Origin: Lutimaribacter saemankumensis
GTDB taxonomy: Bacteria > Pseudomonadota > Alphaproteobacteria > Rhodobacterales > Rhodobacteraceae
Reading direction: 5' to 3'
Assembly: GCF_900100005.1 (NCBI RefSeq)
Contig: NZ_FNEB01000001.1
Location: 372,001 to 436,000 of the forward strand
Length of the DNA: 64,000 nucleotides
The notes beneath the pieces were generated by a model. That model had not been told where the DNA came from and made no database searches. It worked only from the letters and a program-made list of their open reading frames with translations. The position numbers and the translations under genes are program-made. Below, piece after piece: positions 53,503 through 63,327 of this stretch (position 1 is its first letter; the number at the start of each line of letters is the position of its first letter).

Positions 53503-54720
53503 TCACTGCCTGCGCAGCGCATTGCGCGCGATATCGTCGTCGGCCCAGGCCCGCAGCGCATCGCGCATGCCCTGCGCCATCGCCTGGCGCCACTCCGGGT
53601 CGCGCAGGTTTTCCGCGTCCCGCGGGCTGGACAGGAACCCGACCTCGATCAGAACCGACGGAATATCGGCGGCCTTGAGCACGGAAAACGCTCCGCGCCG
53701 GATCGGCCGCCGGTTCACGGGCCCGCCAGCGGCCATCAGCCCTTTGACCAGCGCCTCGGCCAGGCGTTCGGTGCGCGGTTTCGTCTCCTGGCGGGCGAGG
53801 TCCATCAGAACACCGGCCACCACGTCATCCTGACCGTCCAGGTCGACGCCCGAAAGCAGGTCGTCACGGTCGTGGCGCTCGGCCAGCAAGCGGGTGGCGG
53901 CATCGCTGGCCTCATCGTCCAGGACGTGCACGGTCGCACCATGCGCCTGCCCCTGCGCCAGCGCGTCGGCATGCAGCGACAGGAAAACATGGGCACGTTT
54001 TTCATGGGCAATGGCGACGCGCCGTTCCAGCGACACGAAACTGTCATCCTCCCGCGTGAGGATCACTTCGAACCCACCTGTCCGGCGCAGGATGTCGCGC
54101 AGTTCGCGCGCGAAAGTCAGCATGAGATCCTTCTCGGTCAGCCCGTCATGTTCGGCGCCAGGATCTATCCCGCCATGACCGGGATCGAGCACCACGACAA
54201 TCGGTCCCTCGCCCATCGGACGCGCAGGCGCGATATCGAAGGTGCTGCGCTCCGGCAAATCCCAACGCGGATCGTGCGGCGACCCGGAGACCGCGGCAAA
54301 CGCATCGGCCGATACATCGTCCAGCGAAACCAGCAGCCGTGCCACGCCGGTGTCGGGCGTCACCTTCATCTCGGCCCGCGAAACCGCCAGCGGAGAGGCA
54401 AGATCCAGCACCATGCGCGACCAGCCTGGCCGGAACCCGCCGAACCGTACGTCCTGCACCTTGTCCGCCTGGTCAAAGCGACTGCGTTCCAGCCCTTCCC
54501 AAAGAACCTCGCGGAAATCGAGAACCAGCCGTGCCGGGTCTGTCAGCGTGTAGACCCGCCAGGGCACCCCCTGGCTGATCGACAGGGTCAATTCGGCCCC
54601 GCCACGCCGGTCGACGACGCCACTGTCATCTGGCACCACGCGCGCCAGCGCGCTGAAATCCGCGGCGACCGCCCATGTGCCCCACAGAACGAATAGGATA
54701 ATCGAAAACAGCCTGCTCAT
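53503..54720 (-). CDS. N-acetylmuramoyl-L-alanine amidase with AMIN domain
   Basis: This is a 405-residue periplasmic zinc amidase that splits the glycan-peptide bond of peptidoglycan, mainly during cell separation. It has a signal peptide (1-20), an AMIN septal-targeting domain (about 25-130) and an Amidase_3 catalytic domain (about 173-395) with zinc ligands His182 (DPGHGG), Glu197 and His250 (SLHAD), and a C-terminal IEVGFLSS glutamate. It resembles AmiC. Next to PBP1A it forms a wall-remodelling pair. Confidence 0.93.
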   Translation of the reverse strand: MSRLFSIILFVLWGTWAVAADFSALARVVPDDSGVVDRRGGAELTLSISQGVPWRVYTLTDPARLVLDFREVLWEGLERSRFDQADKVQDVRFGGFRPGWSRMVLDLASPLAVSRAEMKVTPDTGVARLLVSLDDVSADAFAAVSGSPHDPRWDLPERSTFDIAPARPMGEGPIVVVLDPGHGGIDPGAEHDGLTEKDLMLTFARELRDILRRTGGFEVILTREDDSFVSLERRVAIAHEKRAHVFLSLHADALAQGQAHGATVHVLDDEASDAATRLLAERHDRDDLLSGVDLDGQDDVVAGVLMDLARQETKPRTERLAEALVKGLMAAGGPVNRRPIRRGAFSVLKAADIPSVLIEVGFLSSPRDAENLRDPEWRQAMAQGMRDALRAWADDDIARNALRRQ

Positions 54721-54791
54721 ACATCGCCCCTGGCCGGTGTCTGCCCGGCCTTTTCCTCAAACTAACAGCTAAGCGCACCGCAAGAAAGCGC

Positions 54792-55664
54792 CTAACGCAT
54801 CACCGGCGGCAGGCACCCGGCGCGTTGGGCGGCGCCGATCAGGAATTCGATCACCGAACCTCGAATATCGGCGCGTTCCAGCAGGTAGTGGCCGCCATCG
54901 ACGATCTGGACACGGATGTCATGCGGAAATCCCTGTTCCTCCAGACGTGCGGCGGCCGCCTGCGCCATCATCGCCGAGGGCCAGACTTCATCCTGTGCTG
55001 CGCCAATCAGCTGCACCGGACCCGCGATCCGCTCAACGGGAATCGTGGCCAGTCGGACCGCCTCTTCGTTCTCCAACGCCCGGAGATACATTTCGGCAAA
55101 GTGGTTCCCGCTCAGCACACCGCGCACCGTCGAAAGGTCCAGCGGGAACGGCACAAACGCCACCGGCGCTCGGCCCCGCCGCCACGAGCTTTGCCGGATC
55201 GGCGTGACACGCGGCGACTGAAAGACGACATGCGCGGGCGCCACGGCAGAAACCGCGCCGACCGCGTCATTCCCGGACGCCAGCAAAAGCGCAAGCTCTG
55301 CCCCTTTGGACGCCCCGGCGATGAAAACGCACTGTTCGAATACGTCCGGCCGTGCCGAAAGCTTGGCCACCAGCGCATCGAACGGATCGAGCGCGATCCG
55401 GTCGAGCTTGGCCGGAGTGCCCGGCGCACCGAAATAAGCCACGCGCGCAACATGAAACCCCGCGTCGCGCAATTCCTGCACCATTGGATGGGACGCGGCA
55501 AAGCGCCCGCCTTCGGACCCGCCCAGAAGCAGCACCACGGGTGACCGGTTCGCCCGCAGGTCAAGCTCGGGTGCGATCGCCGCAGGGGCCGGACCCAAGC
55601 GCCAGATAAGCGCCGCCACCATCAGGATGATCGACATGATCAAAAGGGCGATGATCCGTCTCAC
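54792..55664 (-). CDS. Alpha/beta hydrolase with BAAT-type C-terminal domain
   Basis: This is a 290-residue protein with one N-terminal membrane helix (about 4-21) and an alpha/beta-hydrolase domain of the BAAT/acyl-CoA thioester hydrolase type. The probable triad is Ser119 (GASKGAELALLLAS), Asp225 and His259 (DGGHYL). BAAT enzymes conjugate acyl groups to amino acids with a Cys nucleophile. A Ser here favours plain thioester or ester hydrolysis. The upstream aminotransferase ends inside this gene's start (4-base overlap), implying joint expression. Confidence 0.78.
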   Translation of the reverse strand: MRRIIALLIMSIILMVAALIWRLGPAPAAIAPELDLRANRSPVVLLLGGSEGGRFAASHPMVQELRDAGFHVARVAYFGAPGTPAKLDRIALDPFDALVAKLSARPDVFEQCVFIAGASKGAELALLLASGNDAVGAVSAVAPAHVVFQSPRVTPIRQSSWRRGRAPVAFVPFPLDLSTVRGVLSGNHFAEMYLRALENEEAVRLATIPVERIAGPVQLIGAAQDEVWPSAMMAQAAAARLEEQGFPHDIRVQIVDGGHYLLERADIRGSVIEFLIGAAQRAGCLPPVMR

Positions 55665-56812
55665 AGCCGGCCGGTCTCTTTCATGAAGCGTTCGAGGCGC
55701 GCCAGCCCTTCTTCGATATCCGCCGTGCTGCGCGCATAGGAAAACCGCAGCGTGCCGTGCCCGCGCGCGGGATCGAAATCCAGCCCCGGCGTCACTGCGA
55801 CCCCGGCCTTTTCCAGGATTTCCGTACAGAAGGCACGGCTGTCATCGGTCAGGTGGCTGACATCGGCATAGACATAGAACGCCCCGTCCGGCGGCGCGAT
55901 CCTGTCGAAACCGGCGCGCGGCAACCCGTCCAGCATCAACTGACGGTTCCGGCGGTAGACCGCCATGTTCGCCTCCAGCTCGTCCGTGGCGTCCATAGCG
56001 GCCAGCGCGGCCACCTGGCTGGCATGCGGCGGGCAGATGAACAGGTTCTGCGCCAGGCGTTCGACCCGGCGCACGTGATCGGGCGGCACGACCATCCAGC
56101 CCACACGCCAGCCCGTCATGCTGAAATACTTGGAAAACGAATTGATGACGTAAGCCTCGTCGCTGATTTCCAGCGCGGTGACGGCCTTCGCCTCGTATTC
56201 GATGCCGTGATAGATTTCGTCGCTGATAAAGGCCGCCCCCTGCGCCTGCGCGCCCTCCATCAGCGCGGCCAGCGCCGAGCGGTCAAGCATCGTCCCGCTG
56301 GGGTTGGCGGGGCTTGCGACCATAAGCCCCTGAAGATCCAGCCCTTCGAGATCCGCGGCAACGGGCTGAAGCCTGTTTTCCGCCGAGGTTTCGATCATGA
56401 CCGGCGTCAGATCCAGAGCCCTTAGGATCTGGCGGTAGCTGGGATAGCCGGGCGCCCCGATACCCACACGGTCACCGGCATCGAAGAGCGTTGTAAAGGC
56501 CAGGATGAAGCCACCCGACGAACCCGGCGTGACGACCACGCGGGCCGGGTCGAGATCGACGCCATACCATTCGCCGTAAAGCCGCGCGATGCGCTGCCGC
56601 AGCGCCGGCAGCCCCAGTGCCACGGTGTATCCCAATGGCTCGCTTTGCATTGCACGCGCCAGCGCATCACGCGCCGCGGCGGGGGCTGGCGTGCCCGGTT
56701 GGCCCACTTCCATGTGGATGATGTGACGCCCGGCGTCCTCGGCGGCGCGGGCTGCCTCCATCACGTCCATCACAATAAAGGGATCGACCTCGCCACGGGT
56801 TGAGTTCCGCAT
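55661..56812 (-). CDS. PLP-dependent class I/II aminotransferase
   Basis: This is a 383-residue fold-type I aminotransferase with PLP Lys228 in NSFSKYFSMTGWRVGW, substrate and cofactor motifs PGSSGGF (97-103) and SPANPSG (168-174), and SDEIYHGIEY. Specificity is not assignable (aspartate, aromatic or alanine groups are all possible). It is first in a two-gene operon with the BAAT-type hydrolase and diverges from the M48 protease gene across 60 bases. Confidence 0.9.
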   Translation of the reverse strand: MRNSTRGEVDPFIVMDVMEAARAAEDAGRHIIHMEVGQPGTPAPAAARDALARAMQSEPLGYTVALGLPALRQRIARLYGEWYGVDLDPARVVVTPGSSGGFILAFTTLFDAGDRVGIGAPGYPSYRQILRALDLTPVMIETSAENRLQPVAADLEGLDLQGLMVASPANPSGTMLDRSALAALMEGAQAQGAAFISDEIYHGIEYEAKAVTALEISDEAYVINSFSKYFSMTGWRVGWMVVPPDHVRRVERLAQNLFICPPHASQVAALAAMDATDELEANMAVYRRNRQLMLDGLPRAGFDRIAPPDGAFYVYADVSHLTDDSRAFCTEILEKAGVAVTPGLDFDPARGHGTLRFSYARSTADIEEGLARLERFMKETGRL

Positions 56813-56872
56813 GTCTTCCTTCCTATGCTTTGCCGCGAGGGGCCAATTCACAGCGAAACCGGACGAGGGTCA

Positions 56873-58198
56873 ATGTCTTACATCTGGCGAATTGCGGTTG
56901 CCACGGCTCTGACCGTGACACTGGCCCTGCCCGCCCAGGCACGCGGCCTGATCCGCGACCCGGATATCGAACACGCGCTGGGCGAACTGGCGCGCCCGGT
57001 GCTGAACGCCGCCGGCCTGTCGCCCGGCCAGGTGCGCATCATGGTGATCGACGATTCCAGCCTGAACGCCTTCATCGTCGACAATCGCCATATCTTCATC
57101 CATTCCGGCATGCTGCTGAAACTGGACAGCCCCGCACAGGTCCAGGCGGTGATCGCGCACGAAGCCGCGCATATCCAGAACGGCCATATCGCGCGGCGGC
57201 TGCAAAGCGCGCAAGCCGCCAGCTCGATCTCGGGCCTTGGCATCGCTCTGGCGCTGGCGGCGGCGGCCTCGGGGGCGGACGGGCGCACGGCAAGCGGCCT
57301 GGCGCTGGGCGTTGCAGGATCGGCCAACCGCGTCTTCATGTCCCATACCCGCGCCGAGGAAAGCAGCGCCGACGCCTCGGGGCTGCGCTACATGATGCGC
57401 GCCGGCGTCGATCCCAAGGCGTTCATCGACGTGCTGAACATCTTTCGCGGACAGGAATTGCTGTCGGAAACCCGGCAAGATCCTTACGCGCGCACACACC
57501 CGCTGTCGCGTGACAGGTTGCGCGCGGTCAGCGCCCTGGCCGATGCAGCCAAGACCGCCACGCCCCCGCAGGATGCGGCCTACTGGTTCGCCCGCGCGAC
57601 CGGCAAGCTGTCGGCCTTTACCCGCGCGCCCGCGTGGACGCTGCGGCGCGTCGCAGACTCCCCGACCGAGGATATCCGCCTGATGCGCGAGGCGATCGCC
57701 TATCACCGCAAACCCGACACGCGCCGCGCCATGGCCGCGATCGACAGGCTCGCCGCCCTGCGGCCGGGCGATCCGTTCGTGCATGAGTTGCGCGGGCAGA
57801 TCCTGCTGGAAAGCCGGCAGGCCAATGCCGCGGTCGCCGCCTACAAGCGCGCCACCGACCTTGCGCCCGGAAATGCGCTGGTCATGGGCGGCTACGGCCG
57901 GGCTCTGCTGGCCGCGGGCAATGCAAGCGCGGCGCGCAGCGTGCTGGAACAGGCCCGCGCCCGCGATTTTCGCGACGCGTCGATCCTGCGCGACCTGGCC
58001 GTGGCCTATGCCAAGACCGGCGACCCCGGTCTGGCGTCGGTCGTCACGGCGGAACGCTATGCCTTGCTGGGCCGCTTCGACGATGCGCTGGTTCATGCCA
58101 AGCGCGCCGAAGGACTGGTTCCGCGCGGTTCTCGTGCTGGCCTTCGGGCCCAAGATGTGATTTCTGCGGCAGAGTCCGCGCTCAGACAACGGAGATGA
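56873..58198 (+). CDS. M48 metalloprotease with TPR domain, BepA-like
   Basis: This is a 441-residue periplasmic protein. It has a signal peptide (1-23), a peptidase M48 domain with zinc motif HEAAH (96-100) and third ligand Glu163 (E-x3-D), then C-terminal TPR repeats (about 270-440). The architecture equals E. coli BepA/YfgC, which helps LptD mature or degrades misassembled outer-membrane proteins. A glycine/alanine-rich hydrophobic stretch (120-150) lies between the zinc sites. It is followed 5 bases later by a DsbA-like gene. Confidence 0.9.
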   Translation: MSYIWRIAVATALTVTLALPAQARGLIRDPDIEHALGELARPVLNAAGLSPGQVRIMVIDDSSLNAFIVDNRHIFIHSGMLLKLDSPAQVQAVIAHEAAHIQNGHIARRLQSAQAASSISGLGIALALAAAASGADGRTASGLALGVAGSANRVFMSHTRAEESSADASGLRYMMRAGVDPKAFIDVLNIFRGQELLSETRQDPYARTHPLSRDRLRAVSALADAAKTATPPQDAAYWFARATGKLSAFTRAPAWTLRRVADSPTEDIRLMREAIAYHRKPDTRRAMAAIDRLAALRPGDPFVHELRGQILLESRQANAAVAAYKRATDLAPGNALVMGGYGRALLAAGNASAARSVLEQARARDFRDASILRDLAVAYAKTGDPGLASVVTAERYALLGRFDDALVHAKRAEGLVPRGSRAGLRAQDVISAAESALRQRR

Positions 58199-58203
58199 CC
58201 CAT

Positions 58204-58953
58204 ATGAAACGCACCCTCGCCGCCGCCAGCCTGTCAATCGCGGCCCTTGCCGCACCGGCCGGCGCCTTTGACCTGACCGAAATGTCAGAGGATGAGCGTG
58301 CCGCCTTCCGGGCCGAAATCCGTGCCTACCTTCTGGAAAACCCGGAAATCATCATGGAAGCCGTGGGCGTGCTGGAACAGCGGCAGGCCGAACAGCAGGC
58401 GCAGGCGGATGTCGATCTTGTAAAGATCAATGCCGAAGACATTTTCAACGACGGCTATTCCTGGGTCGGCGGCAACGTCAACGGGGATGTGACGCTCGTG
58501 GAATTCGTCGACTACCGCTGCGGCTATTGCCGCAAGGCCCATGACGAAGTGGCGCAGCTGGTCGATACCGACGGCAATATCAAGTTCATCCTCAAGGAAT
58601 TTCCGATCCTCGGCGAAGAAAGCCTGATCTCGTCGCGCTTTGCCATCGCGACCAAGATGGTCGCGGGCGATGATGCCTACAAGCAGATGCACGACGCGCT
58701 GATCACCTTCAACGGCAATGTCGGCCGCGGGTCGCTGACTCGTCTGGCCGAAGGTCTGGGTATCGACCCCGAGCCGATTCTGGCCCGCATGGACGACCCG
58801 GAAATCGACGCCATCATCCAGAAGAACCGCGAACTTGCGGGGCGCCTGCAGATCAACGGCACGCCCACCTTCGTGTTCGAGGATCAGTTGCTGCGCGGCT
58901 ACGTTCCGTTGCAGGGCATGATGCAGATCGTCGACCAGATCCGCGCGAACTGA
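58204..58953 (+). CDS. Periplasmic DsbA-family thiol oxidoreductase
   Basis: This is a 249-residue exported protein with a signal peptide (1-21), an N-terminal helical segment (25-85, as in ScsC/Com1-type DsbA proteins), the active site CGYC (C106-C109) and the cis-proline motif NGTPTFVF. The N-terminal helices may mediate oligomerisation, by analogy with ScsC. It lies just after the M48 protease gene and just before a shorter relative. Met at 58204 is preferred to 58195, as GGAG lies 9 bases before it. Confidence 0.9.
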   Translation: MKRTLAAASLSIAALAAPAGAFDLTEMSEDERAAFRAEIRAYLLENPEIIMEAVGVLEQRQAEQQAQADVDLVKINAEDIFNDGYSWVGGNVNGDVTLVEFVDYRCGYCRKAHDEVAQLVDTDGNIKFILKEFPILGEESLISSRFAIATKMVAGDDAYKQMHDALITFNGNVGRGSLTRLAEGLGIDPEPILARMDDPEIDAIIQKNRELAGRLQINGTPTFVFEDQLLRGYVPLQGMMQIVDQIRAN

Positions 58954-58957
58954 CCCC

Positions 58958-59437
58958 ATGCGCCCCATCATCGCATTTGCCTGCGCCCTACTGGGCGCGG
59001 GCGGCGCGGCTTTGGCCGATACCGACTTCACCGCCCTGAGCGAACAGGAACGCGCGGCCATGCGGGCCGAAATCCGCGCCCTGCTGCTGTCCGAGCCCGA
59101 TATCGTGGCCCGTGCGCTTGCCGGGCCCTCGCCCTATTCGGCCGCGGTTGACCGCGATCTGGGGCTGATCGAGCGATACGCCGGAACGCTTTTCGCGGAT
59201 GGCGCGGCGGTCGCGATCTTCATCGACGGGAATTGCCCGGACTGCGACCGCGCCCTGGATGAGATTCGGGACGTAACCGAAGTCTATGGAATGGTTTTCA
59301 ATGTGCTGAACATGTCCGAGCACGCTGATATCGCACAGGCGTTAGAGCTGGACGCCGTGCCGTCATACGTCTTTCCCGACAAGATGGTGCGCGGACATGT
59401 TCCACCCATCGTGCTGAAACGCTACCTGCAGAAATAG
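58958..59437 (+). CDS. Short periplasmic thioredoxin-fold protein, CPDC
   Basis: This is a 159-residue exported protein with a signal peptide (1-20), an N-terminal helix closely similar to its upstream neighbour (LSEQERAAMRAEIRALLLSEPDIV against the DsbA-like protein's MSEDERAAFRAEIR), an active site CPDC (C93-C96) and cis-proline Pro135. The helical insertion of DsbA proteins is missing. It looks like a divergent, shrunken tandem relative of the preceding gene. Its redox partner is unknown. It starts 4 bases after the neighbour's stop. Confidence 0.82.
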   Translation: MRPIIAFACALLGAGGAALADTDFTALSEQERAAMRAEIRALLLSEPDIVARALAGPSPYSAAVDRDLGLIERYAGTLFADGAAVAIFIDGNCPDCDRALDEIRDVTEVYGMVFNVLNMSEHADIAQALELDAVPSYVFPDKMVRGHVPPIVLKRYLQK

Positions 59438-59438
59438 G

Positions 59439-60566
59439 TCACTCAGCGGCCTCTGCCGCGGTCTGCGCGTCGATTTCGGCGGCCTTCTTCTCGACCTGCT
59501 CGACGATGTGGTCGATCATCTGCTCGTTCAACAGCTTGTGGCTGGCTTTGCCCGCCAGATAGACCATGCCGCTTCCGGCCCCGCCGCCGGTAAAACCGAC
59601 ATCGGTCATCAGCGCCTCGCCCGGACCGTTCACCACGCACCCGATGATCGACAGGCTCATCGGTGTCTTGATATGTTCGAGGCGCTTTTCAAGGATTTCG
59701 ACCGTGCGGATCACGTCAAACCCCTGCCGAGCACAGCTTGGGCAGGAAATGATGTTCACGCCGCGATGGCGCAGGCCAAGCGATTTCAGAATCTCATAGC
59801 CGACCTTGACCTCTTCGACCGGGTCCGCCGACAGGCTGACGCGGATCGTGTCGCCGATCCCCATCCACAAGAGGTTGCCCAGACCTATGGCCGATTTGAT
59901 CGTGCCGGACATCAGCCCGCCCGCTTCGGTGATCCCGAGGTGTATGGGCGCGTCGGTCGCCTCGGCCAGCGCCTGGTAGGCGGCGGCAGCCATGAACACG
60001 TCCGAGGCCTTGCAGCTGATCTTGAATTCGTGAAAATCGTTGTCCTGCAACACCTTGATATGATCGAGCCCGGATTCGACCATCGCATCCGGCGTCGGCT
60101 CGCCATATTTTTCCAGCAGGTGCTTTTCCAGGCTGCCCGCGTTCACCCCGATGCGGATGGAACAATTATGATCCCGCGCCGCCTTGATCACCTCTCGCAC
60201 ACGGCTTTCGTCACCGATATTGCCGGGATTGATGCGCAAACAGGCCGCGCCGGCCTCGGCCGCTTCGATCCCGCGTTTGTAGTGGAAATGAATATCCGCC
60301 ACGATCGGCACCGGGCTTTCGCGCACGATCTCTTTCAGCGCGCGGCTGCTGTCCTGATCGGGAACCGAAACACGCACGATGTCCGCGCCCGCCTCGGCCG
60401 CGCGCACGACCTGATCTATCGTGCCTTTGACATCCGTCGTCACGGTGTTGGTCATCGTCTGCACGCTGATCGGCGCATCGCCCCCCACGGGCACGTTGCC
60501 CACCATGATCTGGCGGCTGTTCCGGCGATAGATGTTGCGCCACGGGCGGATTTCGTTCAGCGACAT
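59439..60566 (-). CDS. ispG: 4-hydroxy-3-methylbut-2-enyl diphosphate synthase
   Basis: IspG (GcpE) carries out the reductive step of the MEP isoprenoid pathway using a 4Fe-4S cluster. The 375-residue product has cluster ligands Cys275 and Cys278 (CPSC) and Cys310 ([12 protein letters not shown]), and the TIM-barrel N-terminus [20 protein letters not shown]. It lies downstream of the RodZ-like gene, an arrangement common in Alphaproteobacteria. Confidence 0.97.
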   Translation of the reverse strand: MSLNEIRPWRNIYRRNSRQIMVGNVPVGGDAPISVQTMTNTVTTDVKGTIDQVVRAAEAGADIVRVSVPDQDSSRALKEIVRESPVPIVADIHFHYKRGIEAAEAGAACLRINPGNIGDESRVREVIKAARDHNCSIRIGVNAGSLEKHLLEKYGEPTPDAMVESGLDHIKVLQDNDFHEFKISCKASDVFMAAAAYQALAEATDAPIHLGITEAGGLMSGTIKSAIGLGNLLWMGIGDTIRVSLSADPVEEVKVGYEILKSLGLRHRGVNIISCPSCARQGFDVIRTVEILEKRLEHIKTPMSLSIIGCVVNGPGEALMTDVGFTGGGAGSGMVYLAGKASHKLLNEQMIDHIVEQVEKKAAEIDAQTAAEAAE

Positions 60567-60637
60567 GTGTCAGGCCTCCTGCGCGGGTCTTATACAGGAC
60601 TTAGGCCGCACAGGGCGTTCGTGCAACGTGGAATCCG

Positions 60638-61867
60638 TCAGTCGACGGTCGGGGACGCGGCGGGAAGGCCCTGCAATTCGGCCACGACACGGGCCAAATC
60701 GCCATCCGCTTCGATATCGGCAACCTGGTAGGTGTCTAGCAGATTGGCGGCCGACAGGGCCAGACCGGATGTCACGGAGCCGCGCGGGCCAGCGGGGCCA
60801 TAGGTCTGGCCATCGACTGCGAAATAGATCGCGCCGCTTTCGCCCACACGGATCGTGTGCGGCTCTTCGGTCTGGGCGACCGTGTAGGTGTCCCCGGCCT
60901 CGAGGATCGCTTCGAACACGGTCGATCCATCCGCCGCGCGCACCCGCACCCACGAAGGCCGGGCCGCAACGATGGTCACGCCGGGGCCAAGCTTTTCGAC
61001 GACTTGCGGCAAGGGCGATGCCAGCGCTTCGCCGTCCTGTGCCTCGGCCAGGGCCTGCGCAATGGCGGTCGACCGGTCGACCTGTGGCAGGTCCGGCCCT
61101 TCGGGCGCTGCGAAAACGCCGACGGTGCTGGGATCGAGCGTCGAAATCGGCGCATCCCGCGCCACCAGAACCGGCACGTCCAGCGCCTGGGGGCGGTACA
61201 ACCGGTCCAGGGCCTCGGGCGCCGGGGCGACAGGATCGTTGGTGTCCGCGGATGTGGATGCACGTGCGCTTTGCAGCGGATCGAGATCGGACAGAACATC
61301 CGGCGTGTTCTCGACCGGAACGACCTGCACCTGCTGCACCTGGTTGAATACGGTCCAACCGCCAAAGCCGATCGACCCGATCAAAAGCAGAAGGACCAGC
61401 ACCGATCCGATGGCGCCCGGTTCGATGCGGCTGAAAAACGCCTCGCCCGCCGGAACGAACGGCGTCGACGGCGACGCAAAGGGATCACGCTCGGGCGGCA
61501 ACTGCTTGGGCGTGTCGATCTTGCGCACCGAACTGGCCGCGGCCGACATGCCGTGCGCCGTGGAAAACCCGCTCTCGGCGCAAAACTGCGCGAAGGCACG
61601 GTCCGGGTCCATGTTCAGATACCGCGCGTAGGAACGCACGTAGCCCGCGATGAAGCCGGGCGTATCGAATGCGGAAGGGTCGCAATTTTCGATCGCGGCG
61701 ATATACGCCGCCTTGATGCGCAATTCACGCTGAACGTCCAGAAGGGACTTGCCCATCGTGGCGCGTTCGCCGCGCATCACATCGCCAAGACGCAGGTCGT
61801 AGTCGTCGAACCCCTTGGGCTCGCCGGCTTGCACTTTTTCACTGCGCTGGGATTTGCGCCCGATCAT
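60638..61867 (-). CDS. RodZ-like protein (HTH, membrane helix, DUF4115)
   Basis: This 409-residue protein has a cytoplasmic helix-turn-helix (about 28-100, GKSLLDVQRELRIKAAYIAAIE), a linker, one membrane helix (151-174) and a periplasmic part ending in DUF4115 (about 305-385, with VRVRAADGSTVFEAILEAGDTY). RodZ links the MreB cytoskeleton to the wall-elongation machinery. The N-terminus also matches the HTH_25 family typical of RodZ. The middle periplasmic stretch is low-complexity and Pro/Asp-rich. Confidence 0.88.
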   Translation of the reverse strand: MIGRKSQRSEKVQAGEPKGFDDYDLRLGDVMRGERATMGKSLLDVQRELRIKAAYIAAIENCDPSAFDTPGFIAGYVRSYARYLNMDPDRAFAQFCAESGFSTAHGMSAAASSVRKIDTPKQLPPERDPFASPSTPFVPAGEAFFSRIEPGAIGSVLVLLLLIGSIGFGGWTVFNQVQQVQVVPVENTPDVLSDLDPLQSARASTSADTNDPVAPAPEALDRLYRPQALDVPVLVARDAPISTLDPSTVGVFAAPEGPDLPQVDRSTAIAQALAEAQDGEALASPLPQVVEKLGPGVTIVAARPSWVRVRAADGSTVFEAILEAGDTYTVAQTEEPHTIRVGESGAIYFAVDGQTYGPAGPRGSVTSGLALSAANLLDTYQVADIEADGDLARVVAELQGLPAASPTVD

Positions 61868-61975
61868 GCATCTGCCCCACTCTACCGACTTCGACCGAAC
61901 TCATCCCCGATTCGAGTCGCGTCTTTGTTACTCGCAAGTTACCACGATACAAGGACGTTTGCACCTTGGGGTTGC

Positions 61976-63205
61976 TCACGCACTCAATTCGGCACGATTC
62001 AGCGCACAATGCGACCAAAGCTCGTCCATGGCGTGAACCAGCTTGTCGATTTCATCCGGGCCGTGCACCGGCGAAGGCGTAAAGCGCAGCCTTTCGGTCC
62101 CGCGGGGAACGGTCGGAAAGTTGATCGGCTGAACGTAGATTCCGAACTGATCAAGCAGCATGTCGCTCAGCTTCTTGGTATGAACGGGGTCACCCACGAT
62201 CACGGGCACGATGTGCGATCCATGGTCGATGATCGGCAGCCCCAGCCCTTTCAGACGCAGCTTCAGAACGCCCGCCTGTTCCTGGTGCTTTTCGCGCAAG
62301 GCGCGGCCCTCGGCGGTCTTCAGATAGGCAACCGAAGCGGCCGCACCGGCCGCGACCGCCGGCGGCAGCGAGGTGGTAAAGATGAAACCCGGCGCATAAG
62401 ACCGGATCGCGTCGCACATCTTTTCGCTGGCGGCGATATACCCGCCCATGACGCCATAGGCCTTGGCCAGGGTGCCGTTGATGATGTCGATGCGATGCGC
62501 AAGGCGATCGCGCTCGGTCACGCCACCGCCGCGCAGGCCATACATGCCCACGGCATGCACCTCGTCGATATAGGTCAGCGCGCCAAATTCGTCTGCCAGG
62601 TCGCAGATTTCCTCGATCGGACCGAAATCGCCATCCATCGAATACACCGATTCAAAGGCGATCAGCTTGGGCGCGGCAGGGTCGTCCGCGGCCAGCAATT
62701 CGCGCAGATGCGCGACGTCGTTGTGACGGAACACCCGCTTTGCCCCGCCATTGCGGCGTACGCCTTCGATCATCGAAGCGTGGTTCAACTCGTCGGAATA
62801 GATGATGAGCCCCGGAAACAGCTTGGGCAGCGTCGAAAGCGTCGCGTCATTGGCGATATAGGCGCTTGTGAACAAAAGCGCCGCTTCCTTGCCGTGCAAG
62901 TCCGCCAACTCGGCCTCCAGCCGCTTGTGAAAGACGGTCGTCCCCGAAATGTTGCGCGTGCCGCCCGATCCGGCACCGGTGGCGTCCAGCGCCTCGTGCA
63001 TGGCGGCCAGCACGACGGGGTTCTGCCCCATGCCCAGGTAATCGTTGCCACACCAGATCGTGACAGGCTGTTTTTCGCCGTCCGGCCGGTGCCAGGTCGC
63101 GTGCGGGAAATTCCCTTTTTCACGCTCTATATCGATGAAGGTGCGATAGCGGCCTTCTTCATGCAGACGGTTGATTGCCTGATCCAGCTGGGCTTCGTAA
63201 TCCAA
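61976..63205 (-). CDS. hemA: 5-aminolevulinate synthase
   Basis: This PLP enzyme condenses glycine with succinyl-CoA, the first step of haem synthesis in Alphaproteobacteria. The 409-residue product has PLP Lys248 ([12 protein letters not shown]), a number that fits the known lysine of Rhodobacter capsulatus ALAS, and conserved [13 protein letters not shown] and [14 protein letters not shown] blocks. The start is TTG at 63205 with AAGGGAGAG before it; upstream codons do not match the family. It is the only haem gene in the window. Confidence 0.96.
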   Translation of the reverse strand: MDYEAQLDQAINRLHEEGRYRTFIDIEREKGNFPHATWHRPDGEKQPVTIWCGNDYLGMGQNPVVLAAMHEALDATGAGSGGTRNISGTTVFHKRLEAELADLHGKEAALLFTSAYIANDATLSTLPKLFPGLIIYSDELNHASMIEGVRRNGGAKRVFRHNDVAHLRELLAADDPAAPKLIAFESVYSMDGDFGPIEEICDLADEFGALTYIDEVHAVGMYGLRGGGVTERDRLAHRIDIINGTLAKAYGVMGGYIAASEKMCDAIRSYAPGFIFTTSLPPAVAAGAAASVAYLKTAEGRALREKHQEQAGVLKLRLKGLGLPIIDHGSHIVPVIVGDPVHTKKLSDMLLDQFGIYVQPINFPTVPRGTERLRFTPSPVHGPDEIDKLVHAMDELWSHCALNRAELSA

Positions 63206-63327
63206 CGGGCTCTCCCTTCCGGTGGTCGGTCGCTCATATGGCGGTTTTGGAATTAGAACGGATATAGCCCCGTTCGCGTGTCCGCAACAGGTTACAAAAT
63301 GACACGGGGATACATCTTTGACTTCGG

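Noticed and set aside
51264-53678. An 804-codon open frame on the + strand
   Set aside because: It is antisense to the PBP1A gene, whose catalytic motifs are all present.
60857-63256. A 799-codon open frame on the + strand
   Set aside because: It runs opposite the rodZ-like and hemA genes and has shadow-frame composition.
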